Assembly (NCBI GenBank): GCA_007745635.1
Contig: CP036272.1
Location: 1,127,700-1,191,699 of the forward strand
Source: Stieleria bergensis
GTDB taxonomy: Bacteria; Planctomycetota; Planctomycetia; Pirellulales; Pirellulaceae
Direction: 5' to 3'
DNA: 64,000 nucleotides
This document shows, piece after piece, positions 1 to 8,723 of the stretch (positions are counted from its first letter, which is position 1; each line of letters starts with the position of its first letter). The notes beneath the pieces were generated by a model. The model saw only the letters and a program-made list of their open reading frames with translations, was not told the origin of the DNA and ran no database searches. Position numbers and translations under genes: made by a program.

Positions 1-1871
1 TTGGCATTGCGAACCGCGACCACGCCGGATTGCTGATAGAGCAGCTTGGTCAGTTGCTGGACTTCTTTGCGGAGCTCTTCTCGCGGATGGTCTTCGGGCC
101 GTACCATTAAAACGGTGACGGGGTTGATTTCTCCGATGTCAAAGTGTTGCTGAAGCAGTTTCGTGCCGCGGCGACTGGGCGCGGATTCATCCAGCTCACT
201 TGTCAAGTCATACGTCACCGCTCGTTCGTTCTGTGCTCCGTAGTAGCTTGGTGGGAGCAACGCCAGAATTCCCAGGAACAACGTCCATCCCGGCCGCCGC
301 GTTACTTTTAATGCAATCCACGACCATAGATTGTTGCGTCGTGCTGGGACGCCATCAGCGCGGATCCCGGTCAGCCTTGAGCGTGAATGTTGGTCCGTGG
401 GATCAATCTTATTGGGCCAAAAGACGATCGGGCCGAGGACGGTCAACAGCGCGGGAACCAATGTCAAACTCACGATCAGTCCCACCAACAGGCAGATCGC
501 AATGATGGGACCGGTGTAATGATATTTACCGAAGTCTGCAAACCAGAGCATGCCCAAGCCGACAATGGTCGTCATGGCGCTGCCCATCAGTGCACTGGTC
601 ACGCCGATTAAAGCACGGCGACAGGCGACCACCCACGGTGCTTGGCTGGCTTCTTCGCGAAGTCTAGAAATGAGGAAGAGGCAGTAGTCTGTTCCAGCAC
701 CAAACAGAATCACGATAATAAAGATCCGACTGGTGGTGAACACGCGCATGTCCAGCCAAGGGATCACCTGCTGTTCGGATAACTGTGCCAACAAAGCGAC
801 CAGCGATGTCGCAATGATCACGGCAAAGCCAATCGAGAGCATGGGAATCGCGACCAGCAATGGCGCTCGGTAAACCATGATCAGAATCAGCAAGATCATG
901 ATCACCGTGATCGACTCGGTGTAACGAATCGCATCCCGCGACGCGATCAACGTTTCGCCACCCACCGCGGCGCTACCCGTGACGGCAATCACCGTGTTGA
1001 CCGGTTCCCCGCTGACGTTGGCAATCCGCTGGACGCTGTACTTGCGCACATCGTTGACGATTTGATGAACCTCCGTCAGTGTGGCTACATTGCCGGTTGC
1101 GGCGAGCTCACTCTCCAGTTGCAGCACCGCCAGTTGCGCGCCAGGCTTGCTGAGCTGTGATCCTAAAACAGACTCGTCCCAGGACAGAATGTCCAGCAAG
1201 GAATCCCAGGCAGCAACCTTTCGTTGTTCGATGGGTTGAAGTGTCTGATCAATCGATGGAACTAACGTGAGGGCGTCCTGGAGATCTTGGTCCGGTGAAC
1301 GATCCTCCATCGGAGCGGTGGACAATAACTGACTGCGGTCATAGTAGGCGATCGCCATCCGAGGTTCAGTGAGTGTCGGAGCTTGATCGGGCAGGTAGTC
1401 GATAAAGCGTTCGTAAAATCGCTTGTCGATATTAATGCATCGATCCAACGTCGATAGCGAACGCCGCAGCCACTTGTGAGTCTCTTGGGGAGCCGAATCA
1501 ATCGGGCCGCCTTGGTAGCCAAGGCTTAAGGCGCGACGATAACAAGCTTCTGACAAGCGGTGATAAAGGCGACGCAGCAGATCGTCTCCGACCAGCAAAT
1601 CAATGTCGCTCAGTTCCTGTTGGTCGGTCGATAGCACCAGAACAATCTGGCTGCGCGCTCGATCTTGTTGAAAAGCCGCGTCCATGACGCGCGCTGCCAC
1701 TGCAGAATTGGTCCCCGGCGGCAGGTAGTCAAAGTCGCCATCGTAGGCCACTTCATTCCAACGCGGCGCAGCCTGAAAGATACCGATCGCGATGACGGCA
1801 AATGCAATGACGATCAGTGGCGCACGTCGAACCGTAAAGTGAGAGAATCGACGTGTAAGGTAGGACAACAT
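1..1871 (-). CDS. MMPL/RND-family transporter, 5' part (runs off window start)
   Basis: The minus strand is open from an ATG at 1871 to the window edge (about 623 codons, no stop). After a short cytoplasmic start comes one hydrophobic helix (residues about 13-28), then a large soluble loop of about 270 residues. A cluster of membrane helices follows, including the MMPL motif FGAGTDYCLFL followed by SRLREE. A second hydrophobic segment and the start of a second periplasmic loop lie near the edge. Order and motif match MMPL-type RND proteins, proton-driven inner-membrane exporters of lipids or hydrophobic compounds. The substrate cannot be read from sequence. It lies about 320 bp downstream of the secretin-N gene on the same strand. 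No Shine-Dalgarno is visible, and the ATG was chosen because the membrane helix begins soon after it. Confidence 0.85.
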   Translation of the reverse strand, partial: MLSYLTRRFSHFTVRRAPLIVIAFAVIAIGIFQAAPRWNEVAYDGDFDYLPPGTNSAVAARVMDAAFQQDRARSQIVLVLSTDQQELSDIDLLVGDDLLRRLYHRLSEACYRRALSLGYQGGPIDSAPQETHKWLRRSLSTLDRCINIDKRFYERFIDYLPDQAPTLTEPRMAIAYYDRSQLLSTAPMEDRSPDQDLQDALTLVPSIDQTLQPIEQRKVAAWDSLLDILSWDESVLGSQLSKPGAQLAVLQLESELAATGNVATLTEVHQIVNDVRKYSVQRIANVSGEPVNTVIAVTGSAAVGGETLIASRDAIRYTESITVIMILLILIMVYRAPLLVAIPMLSIGFAVIIATSLVALLAQLSEQQVIPWLDMRVFTTSRIFIIVILFGAGTDYCLFLISRLREEASQAPWVVACRRALIGVTSALMGSAMTTIVGLGMLWFADFGKYHYTGPIIAICLLVGLIVSLTLVPALLTVLGPIVFWPNKIDPTDQHSRSRLTGIRADGVPARRNNLWSWIALKVTRRPGWTLFLGILALLPPSYYGAQNERAVTYDLTSELDESAPSRRGTKLLQQHFDIGEINPVTVLMVRPEDHPREELRKEVQQLTKLLYQQSGVVAVRNA

Positions 1872-2192
1872 AATTACGAATCAAGCACGCCGCGTGATGG
1901 TTGACGCCAAAAGCTTGCCAAGGAGCAGTGGCAGTGCAGGTGAATCCAAGCGACACTCAAAGACTCTCCCTGCGGACACGCCAAAGGGGACTTGAGGCCG
2001 TCGGCCCGTGGGCCGGCTTGCAGTTGGATTCTGCATGCTAAAGGGTAGGTCACTCTGTTTGACGTTGTTTACAACGCGATCGAAGCAGAGAAGGACTAAT
2101 CATTCTAGGCAAAAACAGCATTGTGGGGCGAATCCTTACAGTTCGGCAATCCCCTGCCTCTTGAATGTCAGCTCACGTCGCTCACAAAACCC
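1872..2192. other. Intergenic spacer with short GC hairpin
   Basis: No convincing gene. At 2000-2017 there is a tight hairpin, CGGCCC-GT-GGGCCG with flanking pairs, about 180 bp downstream of the secretin-N stop. It has no T-run on the minus strand, so it may help 3'-end stability but is not a classical terminator. Confidence 0.5.
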
Positions 2193-4784
2193 TTAGAAAG
2201 ACTCGCCGCTGATGGAAACACCTCCCGCAGAGGGGTTGATGTTGGGTTGAGGTTGTCCCGCTTGAGTGTTCACCGCTTGTCCATTGGCCCCCACGACGCC
2301 ATTGCCTTGTTGGACCTTGACCTTCTGGGCCCGCGTCTTAAGGAGCGTTTCCACGGCTAGGGAGCTGGTGTCACCACGCAGCGTGTAGACTTCCACATGT
2401 CCCGCCGATTGCGAGGCTTCATCGAGTTGCTTGATCATGTCCTCGACAAGTTGTAACAGTGGTTCGCCTTCGGCGCTGATCAGCAGCGTGTTGCCAATCG
2501 GGTCAATGCCCATGGACAGTTTGCCTTGAAACGAAAAGTCGACATCTCCGCCGTCCTTGCCGCTATCTGAGGTCAGCCCGCTGCCTCGATTGCCACGCCC
2601 AGAGGATTTTGCGTTGGCCGGGCCGCTTGCTCCCCCACCACTTGCTTCACCGCCACCGCCTCCGGGAGCTCGCTGAAACGTTTTGTCGTTGCTGCTCAGT
2701 AGATCGCGATAAGCCTCTTTGATCGTTTCAGCAATCTGTGTCGCCTGGCCAAATTTAATCTGAATCAGTTTCGTATAGCGCAGGCTGCGTTTATTGACCG
2801 GTTCGGCAACATCCCAGAGTTCGATCAATTCGGCAATTGTTTTCAGCTGCGTCGACGTTGCACCCGAGACAACGATCGTATTGGTGTCAGGATCGTAGAT
2901 GAAACGAAGTTTAGCGTTCTTGCCCAGTCCAGTCGGTCCATCATCGTCCCCACTGGAGGGCGCGCCGATCCACCACCGAAACAAGTCGTCGTCATCGCTT
3001 TCTTCCTCGTCTGATTCAAAGTATTCCGTCAAGTTCAGGTGCACCCAATAGGCGCTCTGGTTTCGGATTCGAAACACATGATAGGGGCGTCGCGGGGGCG
3101 CGAATCGCAACATCAGATCTTCTAGCTGATCCAGAACTCTAGGGTCAGCACCGGAGAGAACCAAGTTGCCATCGCGATCAAGATTGATCTGAACCGGCGC
3201 CGATGGTTGGGCTTGCGAGTTGAGCTTGGGTTCGGACGAAGAAGCCGGCGCGGGGGGACGACCCAGCAGTCGATCAAAGTCTTCACCTGACTGAATCAGA
3301 TTCCCAATGGCCGACCGATCGCCGGGGTCGCCCTGCGCCGAATCGCGAGGATCAGTCACATCCTCTGAGTTAGCGTTGGGCTGCGGGTTGGTTGAGGGCG
3401 GTTGATTGATTGCCAATGTTGTCACCGCGGTCTGTGAAAAACTGGTCGTCGTGGCAGCATCCGGTTGCTTGGATTCGGCGTCGCTCTCTTGCTCTGTGTC
3501 ACTCTCTTGCTCTGTGGTCGGTTCGGTTTCAGCCGAGTCTTCAGGTTCGTCGTTTTGCAGCGGGTCAACAAACTGGGTTTGGTTGGGCAAGACTAAAGGG
3601 ACAGGGTAGAGTGTCTGCCACTGCTTTTGTAGTTGCAGCAGATAATCGTACGTCTCGGGTGTGGAGGAGGCGTCAATTCGCCGCACCGGAGATCGACTAC
3701 CTTGAGGCGGCGGGATCTCGCCCAGTTTGACGAGCAGGTTCTGGACCTGTTTCAGCTCCGTTTCGTTTGCCCAGAGCAAGATTTGCCGATAGCGACTGTT
3801 GGCTGCCACGCGAAACTTGTCGTCGTTCTTCTTTTTCTTTTCCGGTGGCCGGCCAAACCCGTAGTAGAACATGCGATTGGCCGCAGAGTTGTCTTCCTGT
3901 TTATCGTTGTCACCCATCAGAAAGGCGATCGATTCGGCTACTTCGTTGGCGTTCAAACGGCGTAGTTGCAGGACATGTAATTCGCGACCGCTGCCATCAA
4001 GCCGTTTGACAATTTGATTGATCATGTAACGATCCGCTGCGGTGCCCGAAACGATCAAGGCATGGTTGTCGCTATCAGATTCTAGGTGCGTGCCTGGTTC
4101 CAAAAAGTTCATGTCGTTGACGATGTCAATTAACTTTTCTGGATCGATGGTATACAGTCGAATCACTTCAATTCGCGATTCAATGTCTGCCAGCGACGTG
4201 ATCCCCTCACCAGGGACATCAATCCGTTTAATGAATTCCGCTGCCAAGGCGATTCGATCGGCTGGGCCACGAATGAAGATGGCGTTGCGTCGGGTGTCAG
4301 CGACAATCGAGAGTTCTGTTTTACCGCCTGACTCTCGTCCCGGTTGGACAGGTTGCACGCCGCCTTGCATGCCCATCTGCTGCATCATCTGCAACTGTTG
4401 GGGGTTCATTGGCGCACTGGACTTCTTTTCAATCTTTAAAAACTCGCTCAGCAGTTTCTTGCAAACTTCTGCCGGGATATGCCGGAGCTTGAATTCGGGC
4501 GCCATCGCTTCCAAGCTCAGTTGACTGACCTCCTGACGTAGCATTTCAGCGATCTGCTGAAGATTGACGGCCGCATCCATTGCCTCGATGCGGTTGGTGG
4601 TCGTCAGCGCAGTCAGGCGCCCATTGGAACTGATCATTGGCTTGAGTTCCACGGCCAGTTTTTCACTGCTTAGCCAGCCGACCTCCAGTGAGACACGCAC
4701 AAAGGTGTGCGGCATCAAGTTGGTGAGCTGTTGCGGCGAGACGCGGGGCACCATGGCCGGATTGATCGTCGCTGTCTTGACCAC
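2193..4784 (-). CDS. Secretin-N repeat protein, C-terminal part (frameshifted from upstream ORF)
   Basis: 863 residues from a GTG at 4784; the frame is open back to a TAA at 4830-4832. It holds several secretin N1/N2-like modules, for example IEVIRLYTIDPEKLIDIVND, LHVLQLRRLNANEVAESIAF and KLIQIKFGQATQIAETIKEA. These are separated by acidic and Ser/Gly-rich linkers. It ends in a Gln/Asn/Gly-rich tail. No C-terminal secretin beta-barrel is present, so it is probably a periplasmic ring or scaffold protein, not a pore. The first residues (ELPGGISVVKTATINP) are the expected continuation of the ORF ending at 4715, one frame away. The GTG start is therefore likely artificial and the true product would begin at 5422. 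The system it serves is unknown. Confidence 0.75.
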   Translation of the reverse strand: MVKTATINPAMVPRVSPQQLTNLMPHTFVRVSLEVGWLSSEKLAVELKPMISSNGRLTALTTTNRIEAMDAAVNLQQIAEMLRQEVSQLSLEAMAPEFKLRHIPAEVCKKLLSEFLKIEKKSSAPMNPQQLQMMQQMGMQGGVQPVQPGRESGGKTELSIVADTRRNAIFIRGPADRIALAAEFIKRIDVPGEGITSLADIESRIEVIRLYTIDPEKLIDIVNDMNFLEPGTHLESDSDNHALIVSGTAADRYMINQIVKRLDGSGRELHVLQLRRLNANEVAESIAFLMGDNDKQEDNSAANRMFYYGFGRPPEKKKKNDDKFRVAANSRYRQILLWANETELKQVQNLLVKLGEIPPPQGSRSPVRRIDASSTPETYDYLLQLQKQWQTLYPVPLVLPNQTQFVDPLQNDEPEDSAETEPTTEQESDTEQESDAESKQPDAATTTSFSQTAVTTLAINQPPSTNPQPNANSEDVTDPRDSAQGDPGDRSAIGNLIQSGEDFDRLLGRPPAPASSSEPKLNSQAQPSAPVQINLDRDGNLVLSGADPRVLDQLEDLMLRFAPPRRPYHVFRIRNQSAYWVHLNLTEYFESDEEESDDDDLFRWWIGAPSSGDDDGPTGLGKNAKLRFIYDPDTNTIVVSGATSTQLKTIAELIELWDVAEPVNKRSLRYTKLIQIKFGQATQIAETIKEAYRDLLSSNDKTFQRAPGGGGGEASGGGASGPANAKSSGRGNRGSGLTSDSGKDGGDVDFSFQGKLSMGIDPIGNTLLISAEGEPLLQLVEDMIKQLDEASQSAGHVEVYTLRGDTSSLAVETLLKTRAQKVKVQQGNGVVGANGQAVNTQAGQPQPNINPSAGGVSISGESF

Positions 4785-5422
4785 TGAGATGCCACCGGGA
4801 AGCTCCAGCAGCGTGCCAGCAGGTGGCGATTAAAAAGGTCCATGGTCTGAGCAACCGTATAGCGGCCAGGCGTGCTCATGTTGACTTTGTCGCCCGGGAG
4901 CTCCTGCCAGTCCAGTGGCTTATCGGCGATCTGTGCAAGCCACTGAATCAGGTCAACCCACGGCTGGTTGCGAAACTGAAACGCAACTTTGCCGTCCTCG
5001 CCAACTGCTGCTTTCAATTCCTCCGGGTCCGCGTTTCGGTCCTTCTGTTCGGCACGGCGAATCACTTTCGGTTCGGGAGAGTCATTGCCCGGTTTCTGTG
5101 GCTTGGCGCTGCCGGGGGCGCCTGCCTGGCCGGGAGCCGGTTGCCCAGGCACGGGTTGACCAGGCACGGGTTGACCAGGGATGACCTGGACAGGCATGTC
5201 TTGCCCCGGCTGAGCGAAGATCGCCGGTTCCTGCAGCAAGATGGGGCTTGCCGCACAGGGGTTCGGCAGGCCGCTGCAAACCAGCAGGCTGCAAAGCAAC
5301 GCGCTGGAAAGGTGTCCAAAGCCCAGTCGCTTGTTTCTGCTCACCGCTCGCGAACAACCGAAATGCGACTCTGGTGTTGTGGACGGTTGAGCTGCTGGGC
5401 AGTGGATCAGTGATCGCGGCAT
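4715..5422 (-). CDS. Secretin-N repeat protein, N-terminal part (signal peptide; reading frame lost near 4810)
   Basis: 235 residues, of which the last 30 or so are out-of-frame translation. A basic start is followed by a hydrophobic segment (residues about 38-55) ending near CAASP, a Sec-type signal peptide. Next comes a 5-residue repeat region (PGQPV/PGQPA, 15 bp DNA repeats at 5141-5185) and a first N-domain (VAFQFRNQPWVDLIQWLAQI, then PGRYTVAQTMDLFNRHLLA). In homologues this last motif leads straight into a stretch like that encoded in the other frame (LLELPGGISVVK). A net -1 change is needed between about 4829 and 4800. It may be a sequencing error, a real disabling mutation or recoding. 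No perfect X-XXY-YYZ slippery heptamer was seen. Confidence 0.7.
   Translation of the reverse strand: MPRSLIHCPAAQPSTTPESHFGCSRAVSRNKRLGFGHLSSALLCSLLVCSGLPNPCAASPILLQEPAIFAQPGQDMPVQVIPGQPVPGQPVPGQPAPGQAGAPGSAKPQKPGNDSPEPKVIRRAEQKDRNADPEELKAAVGEDGKVAFQFRNQPWVDLIQWLAQIADKPLDWQELPGDKVNMSTPGRYTVAQTMDLFNRHLLARCWSFPVASQWSRQRRSIRPWCPASRRNSSPT
5141..5185 (-). repeat. 15 bp tandem repeats coding PGQPV/PGQPA
   Basis: Units start at 5141, 5156 and 5171 (the last degenerate). They encode a Pro-Gly-Gln linker just after the signal peptide of the secretin-N protein. The period is a multiple of three, so the frame is kept. Confidence 0.7.
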
Positions 5423-5532
5423 TTGATTTTGATGCTTGCTATGAAGTTCCGCAGTGACCGGTGACTAATTGCAGTGAAGTGCCATTCTGCGCGAAAGCAG
5501 GGCAGTATTCACTGGTTTTCGCAGGGAGGCGC

Positions 5533-5727
5533 TTGAGTTGCAATTCGTTGAGCTGCAATTCGTTGAGTTGCAATTCGTTGAGCTGCAATTCGTTGAGCTG
5601 CAATTCGTTGAGCTGCAATTCGTTGAGCTGCAATTCGTTGAGTTGCAATTCGTTGAGTTGCAATTCGTTGAGCTGCAATTCGTTGAGCTGCAATTCGTTG
5701 AGCTGCAATTCGTTGAGCTGCAATTCG
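5533..5727. repeat. Minisatellite: 13 tandem copies of a 15 bp unit
   Basis: The unit is TTGAGYTGCAATTCG, repeated 13 times without interruption. The only variable base is Y: T in units 1, 3, 8 and 9, C in the others. A partial copy (TTC) follows. Because 15 is five codons, frames stay open. The plus strand reads CNSLS or QFVEL repeats; the minus strand reads NELQL repeats, in an ORF at 5439-5771 with only TTG/GTG starts. There are no spacers, so it is not a CRISPR array. Such arrays usually vary in copy number between strains. Confidence 0.95.
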
Positions 5728-5851
5728 TTCGGGCCGGTTGGACGCACGTTACGAGGCGTCAGAGAAGACAAGACGCGGGAGCCCGCAGAATTGAGGATGC
5801 ATGAACCCCTCGATCTTGTTTACCAAACGCAGAGGAATCACGAACATTTCT

Positions 5852-5865
5852 GATCGGATCCGATC
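5852..5865. promoter_or_regulatory. Perfect 14 bp palindrome upstream of lptF-like gene
   Basis: GATCGGATCCGATC is fully self-complementary and lies in the 5' region of the permease gene. It could bind a dimeric regulator, but this rests on symmetry and position only. Confidence 0.3.
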
Positions 5866-5960
5866 TATCGAGAGATCACCGAGATGTGCTACACCTCCCA
5901 CAGTGAAATGGCCTCGCCGCCCCCAGTTTTTCCACAAATGCACCGACAGATTTAGCAGTA

Positions 5961-7148
5961 ATGCCGAGCCGGCTGACCCGATACATTTTGGCGGAAGTCA
6001 TGAAGATTTTCGTCGTTGCTTTAGTGGTGTTGACCACACTGATCTTATTGATTGGTGTTGGGCGTACGCTGCTGAAAGAGGGCTTGGGGCCCTTAGCCGT
6101 CGGTCAGTTGTTGCCCTACCTCTTGCCTGTGTCGCTTCAGCACGCATTTCCGGCAACGGCGTTGTTTTCGGTTTCCTGCGTCTACGGCCGCATGGCTGGC
6201 GATGGTGAAGTTTCGACCATCAAGGCGTCAGGGATTTCGCCGCTCAAGATTCTGCAGCCAGCGTTGATCTTTGCGTTTTTACTGAGTCCCGTCGCACTCG
6301 TGTTAAGCGACTTGGCGGTCTCTTGGGGACGGCCGGGAATTCATCGCGTGGTGATGTTGTCGATCGAGGACATTGTTTACCGAAAAATGGAATCGCAGCG
6401 TTCCTACATCGGCAAGGGCTTTTCGATTTACGTTCGCGATGTCGAAGGCCGGGTGATGAAGTCCCCGCGGATTACGATTTCGCAGGGTGGCACACCGATG
6501 AAGTTTAAGGCCGAAGAAGGCCGACTTCGTTTGGATGTTGAAAACGAAGCGCTCTACCTGGAGCTGACCAATAGCAGTTTGAATCGTGGTTCCGAGATTC
6601 AAGGCTACATTCCCAAGAAAGAATCCTATCCAATTCCGCTGGCTGATGGATGGAAAACCCCGACTGCCGATCAGTTGCGTCCCAGCGAGATGCCCTTGCG
6701 CCTGATCGCTACCGAGCGGTTGCGGCAAGACCAGCGTTTACGCGCAGCGGAAGAAAAGTTGGCCGCTCATACCGCGTTTTCGCTGCTGACCAGTCGCCCA
6801 GAGGAAATCGTCGGCGTCTCAGGGCAACAAATGGTAGGCGAGATCAATCACAGCCACCGGATCTTGGTCAAGCTGCAAGTCGAACCCTGGCGGCGCTGGT
6901 CGGAAGGATTCAGCTGCTTTTTCTTTGTCCTCATCGGTGCTCCGTTAGCGATGATCGCCAAGACAAGCGAGTACTGGATGACCTTCGCCAAGGCGTTCCT
7001 GCCAACCATTCTGATCTATTATTCCTTGTTCATTTTGGGTTTGGATATGGCCAAGCAATCCGTGTTTCCTCCCTATGGGGTTTGGATTGGCAACGCCGTC
7101 TTGGGCGTGATTGGAATTGGCCTAGTGAACCATATCCGTCGCTGTTAG
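5961..7148 (+). CDS. LptF/LptG (YjgP/YjgQ) family permease
   Basis: 395 residues, the usual size for the family. The N-terminus (SRLTRYILAEVMKIF) and first helix are typical. Helices lie at about 13-32, 55-75 and 95-115. A periplasmic beta-rich (jellyroll-like) domain spans about 120-310, and three closing helices lie at about 315-390 (FFFVLIGAPLAMIAKTSEYW). LptF and LptG form the membrane part of the LptB2FG transporter, which lifts lipopolysaccharide from the inner membrane to the periplasmic bridge. Only one such gene is here, and its partner and LptB must be elsewhere. The next genes make nucleotide sugars and glycosylate, which fits an envelope role. Which of the two paralogues it is cannot be decided. 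No clear ribosome binding site is seen. Confidence 0.88.
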   Translation: MPSRLTRYILAEVMKIFVVALVVLTTLILLIGVGRTLLKEGLGPLAVGQLLPYLLPVSLQHAFPATALFSVSCVYGRMAGDGEVSTIKASGISPLKILQPALIFAFLLSPVALVLSDLAVSWGRPGIHRVVMLSIEDIVYRKMESQRSYIGKGFSIYVRDVEGRVMKSPRITISQGGTPMKFKAEEGRLRLDVENEALYLELTNSSLNRGSEIQGYIPKKESYPIPLADGWKTPTADQLRPSEMPLRLIATERLRQDQRLRAAEEKLAAHTAFSLLTSRPEEIVGVSGQQMVGEINHSHRILVKLQVEPWRRWSEGFSCFFFVLIGAPLAMIAKTSEYWMTFAKAFLPTILIYYSLFILGLDMAKQSVFPPYGVWIGNAVLGVIGIGLVNHIRRC

Positions 7149-7174
7149 GATTGCCAGTCAGATAAGTGGTTGGC

Positions 7175-7262
7175 CCCAGCAGTGTTGTCCCAGCAGTGTT
7201 GTCCCAGCAGTGTTGTGTCAGCGCTGTGTTGTGTCAGCGCTGTGTTGTGTCAGCGCTGTGTG
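7175..7262. repeat. Two consecutive short tandem arrays (14 bp x3, then 16 bp x3)
   Basis: CCCAGCAGTGTTGT occurs at 7175, 7189 and 7203. It passes directly into GTGTCAGCGCTGTGTT at 7215, 7231 and 7247 (last unit one change). The two units are related (CAGCAGTGTTGT versus CAGCGCTGTGTT), so the second may have grown from the first. It occupies most of the 190 bp between the permease and the nucleotide-sugar dehydrogenase. Confidence 0.9.
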
Positions 7263-7338
7263 TGGATTCGCACCCGGCGCCTGCTGCTGATATCACTTGC
7301 TCCAACCCGTTTCCCGGTTCTACGGTTAGATCTTCATC

Positions 7339-8685
7339 ATGTCGCCTCAACCTGTCAGTTCGGACCACGCAAAGACCTTGCTGCAATCCATCGAGGATCT
7401 GTCCTGCACCGTGGGAGTGATCGGTCTGGGCTATGTTGGATTGCCACTGATCGATGCCTTCATTCAAGCAGGCTTGTCTTGCCTGGGCTTCGATGTTGAT
7501 GGCGGAAAAGTTGAAACGCTATTAAGGGGGCGGAGCTATATCAAGCACATTCCCAACGAGAAGATTTCGCAGTGGTTGCAGGCGAAACAGTTTGACGCCA
7601 CGGATCAAATGTCGCGACTGGGCGAACCAGATGTTCTGCTCATTTGTGTGCCGACTCCACTTGATAGTGCTCGTGATCCTGATCTGCGATACGTGACGAG
7701 CACCTGCGAAACGATTGCCAGTCAGTTGCGGCCTGGTCAGTTGGTGGTCCTGGAAAGCACGACCTATCCCACCACGACGCGCGATGTCATGGTGCCGATT
7801 TTAGAAACCAGTGGTTTGACGGCCGGAGAGGATTTCTTTGTCGCTTACAGTCCCGAGCGAGAAGATCCAGGCAACCCGGATTTCTCCGCCGCAGGGATTC
7901 CCAAGGTGGTCGGGGCGATCAATCACGACAGCCTTGCCTGTGCATCGTCCCTGTATCAATCTGCCGTGGCAGGCGTTGTACCGGTCTCTAGCTGCGAAGT
8001 CGCTGAAGCTGCCAAAGTGCTGGAGAATATCTATCGGGCCGTCAACATTGCCTTGGTCAATGAACTCAAGGTGCTCTTTGATGAAATGCAGATCGACGTC
8101 TGGGAAGTGATCAATGCTGCGAAGACCAAACCCTTTGGTTTTCAAGCCTTTTATCCCGGCCCCGGACTCGGCGGCCACTGCATCCCCATTGATCCGTTTT
8201 ATCTTTCCTGGCTGGCAAGAAAGCAAGGCAGCAATGCACGCTTCATCGAACTGGCGGGCGAAGTCAATCGAGCCATGCCCGGGTATGTGATTTCGCGAGC
8301 GGCCAACTTTTTGAACGAAACACGCAAGCCCATCAATGGCAGCAAGATTTGCTTGCTAGGCGTCGCCTACAAGAGAGATGTCGATGATCCCCGCGAAAGC
8401 CCTTCGTTTGAACTGATGGAGTTGCTGTTACAGCAAGGGGCCGAGCTGACGTACAGTGATCCGCACGTGCCGACCTTGCCCTCGATGCGCCACCATGACT
8501 TGCCCGCCATGCAGAGCCAGGAACTGACACCAGAGTTTCTGGCCGAGCAAGACGCTGTGTTGATTGCAACCGACCACTCGGCGTTTGATTATGCGGCGAT
8601 CGTCAAGCACAGCCAGTTGGTGATTGATACACGCAACGCAACCGCCGCCGTCACTGAAGGACGCGAGAAAATTCGCAAGTGCTAA
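7339..8685 (+). CDS. wbpA: Nucleotide sugar dehydrogenase (UDP-N-acetylglucosamine 6-dehydrogenase type)
   Basis: 448 residues. The N-terminal Rossmann fold begins with VGVIGLGYVGLPL (residues about 28-40). The SYIKHIP motif near 70 and the CVPTPL motif near 107 are typical of the WbpA/WecC branch. The catalytic cysteine sits in PGLGGHCIPIDPFYLSW (about 272-288). The C-terminal UDP-binding domain begins near LLGVAYKRDVDDPRESPS. The enzyme oxidises C6 of a UDP-N-acetylhexosamine twice with NAD+, giving the uronic acid used in surface polysaccharides. It acts in the cytoplasm. A glycosyltransferase follows after 38 bp, so the two may share a transcript. The exact substrate (GlcNAc or another UDP-sugar) is inferred from family resemblance. 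Confidence 0.9.
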   Translation: MSPQPVSSDHAKTLLQSIEDLSCTVGVIGLGYVGLPLIDAFIQAGLSCLGFDVDGGKVETLLRGRSYIKHIPNEKISQWLQAKQFDATDQMSRLGEPDVLLICVPTPLDSARDPDLRYVTSTCETIASQLRPGQLVVLESTTYPTTTRDVMVPILETSGLTAGEDFFVAYSPEREDPGNPDFSAAGIPKVVGAINHDSLACASSLYQSAVAGVVPVSSCEVAEAAKVLENIYRAVNIALVNELKVLFDEMQIDVWEVINAAKTKPFGFQAFYPGPGLGGHCIPIDPFYLSWLARKQGSNARFIELAGEVNRAMPGYVISRAANFLNETRKPINGSKICLLGVAYKRDVDDPRESPSFELMELLLQQGAELTYSDPHVPTLPSMRHHDLPAMQSQELTPEFLAEQDAVLIATDHSAFDYAAIVKHSQLVIDTRNATAAVTEGREKIRKC

Positions 8686-8723
8686 CGGTGCCACTCTAAT
8701 CCTCGGCGGGTTCAGTCAATATC

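Larger units (their letters stand above)
5423..5960. other. Divergent spacer between secretin-N gene and lptF-like gene
   Basis: Holds the 13-unit minisatellite (5533-5727) and a perfect 14 bp palindrome, GATCGGATCCGATC, at 5852-5865, about 95 bp before the permease start. The palindrome could be an operator. No gene is certain, but all repeat-containing frames are open on both strands (see findings). Confidence 0.5.

Noticed and set aside
5533-5727. Possible CRISPR array
   Set aside because: Units are directly adjacent with no unique spacers, and no cas genes are in the window.
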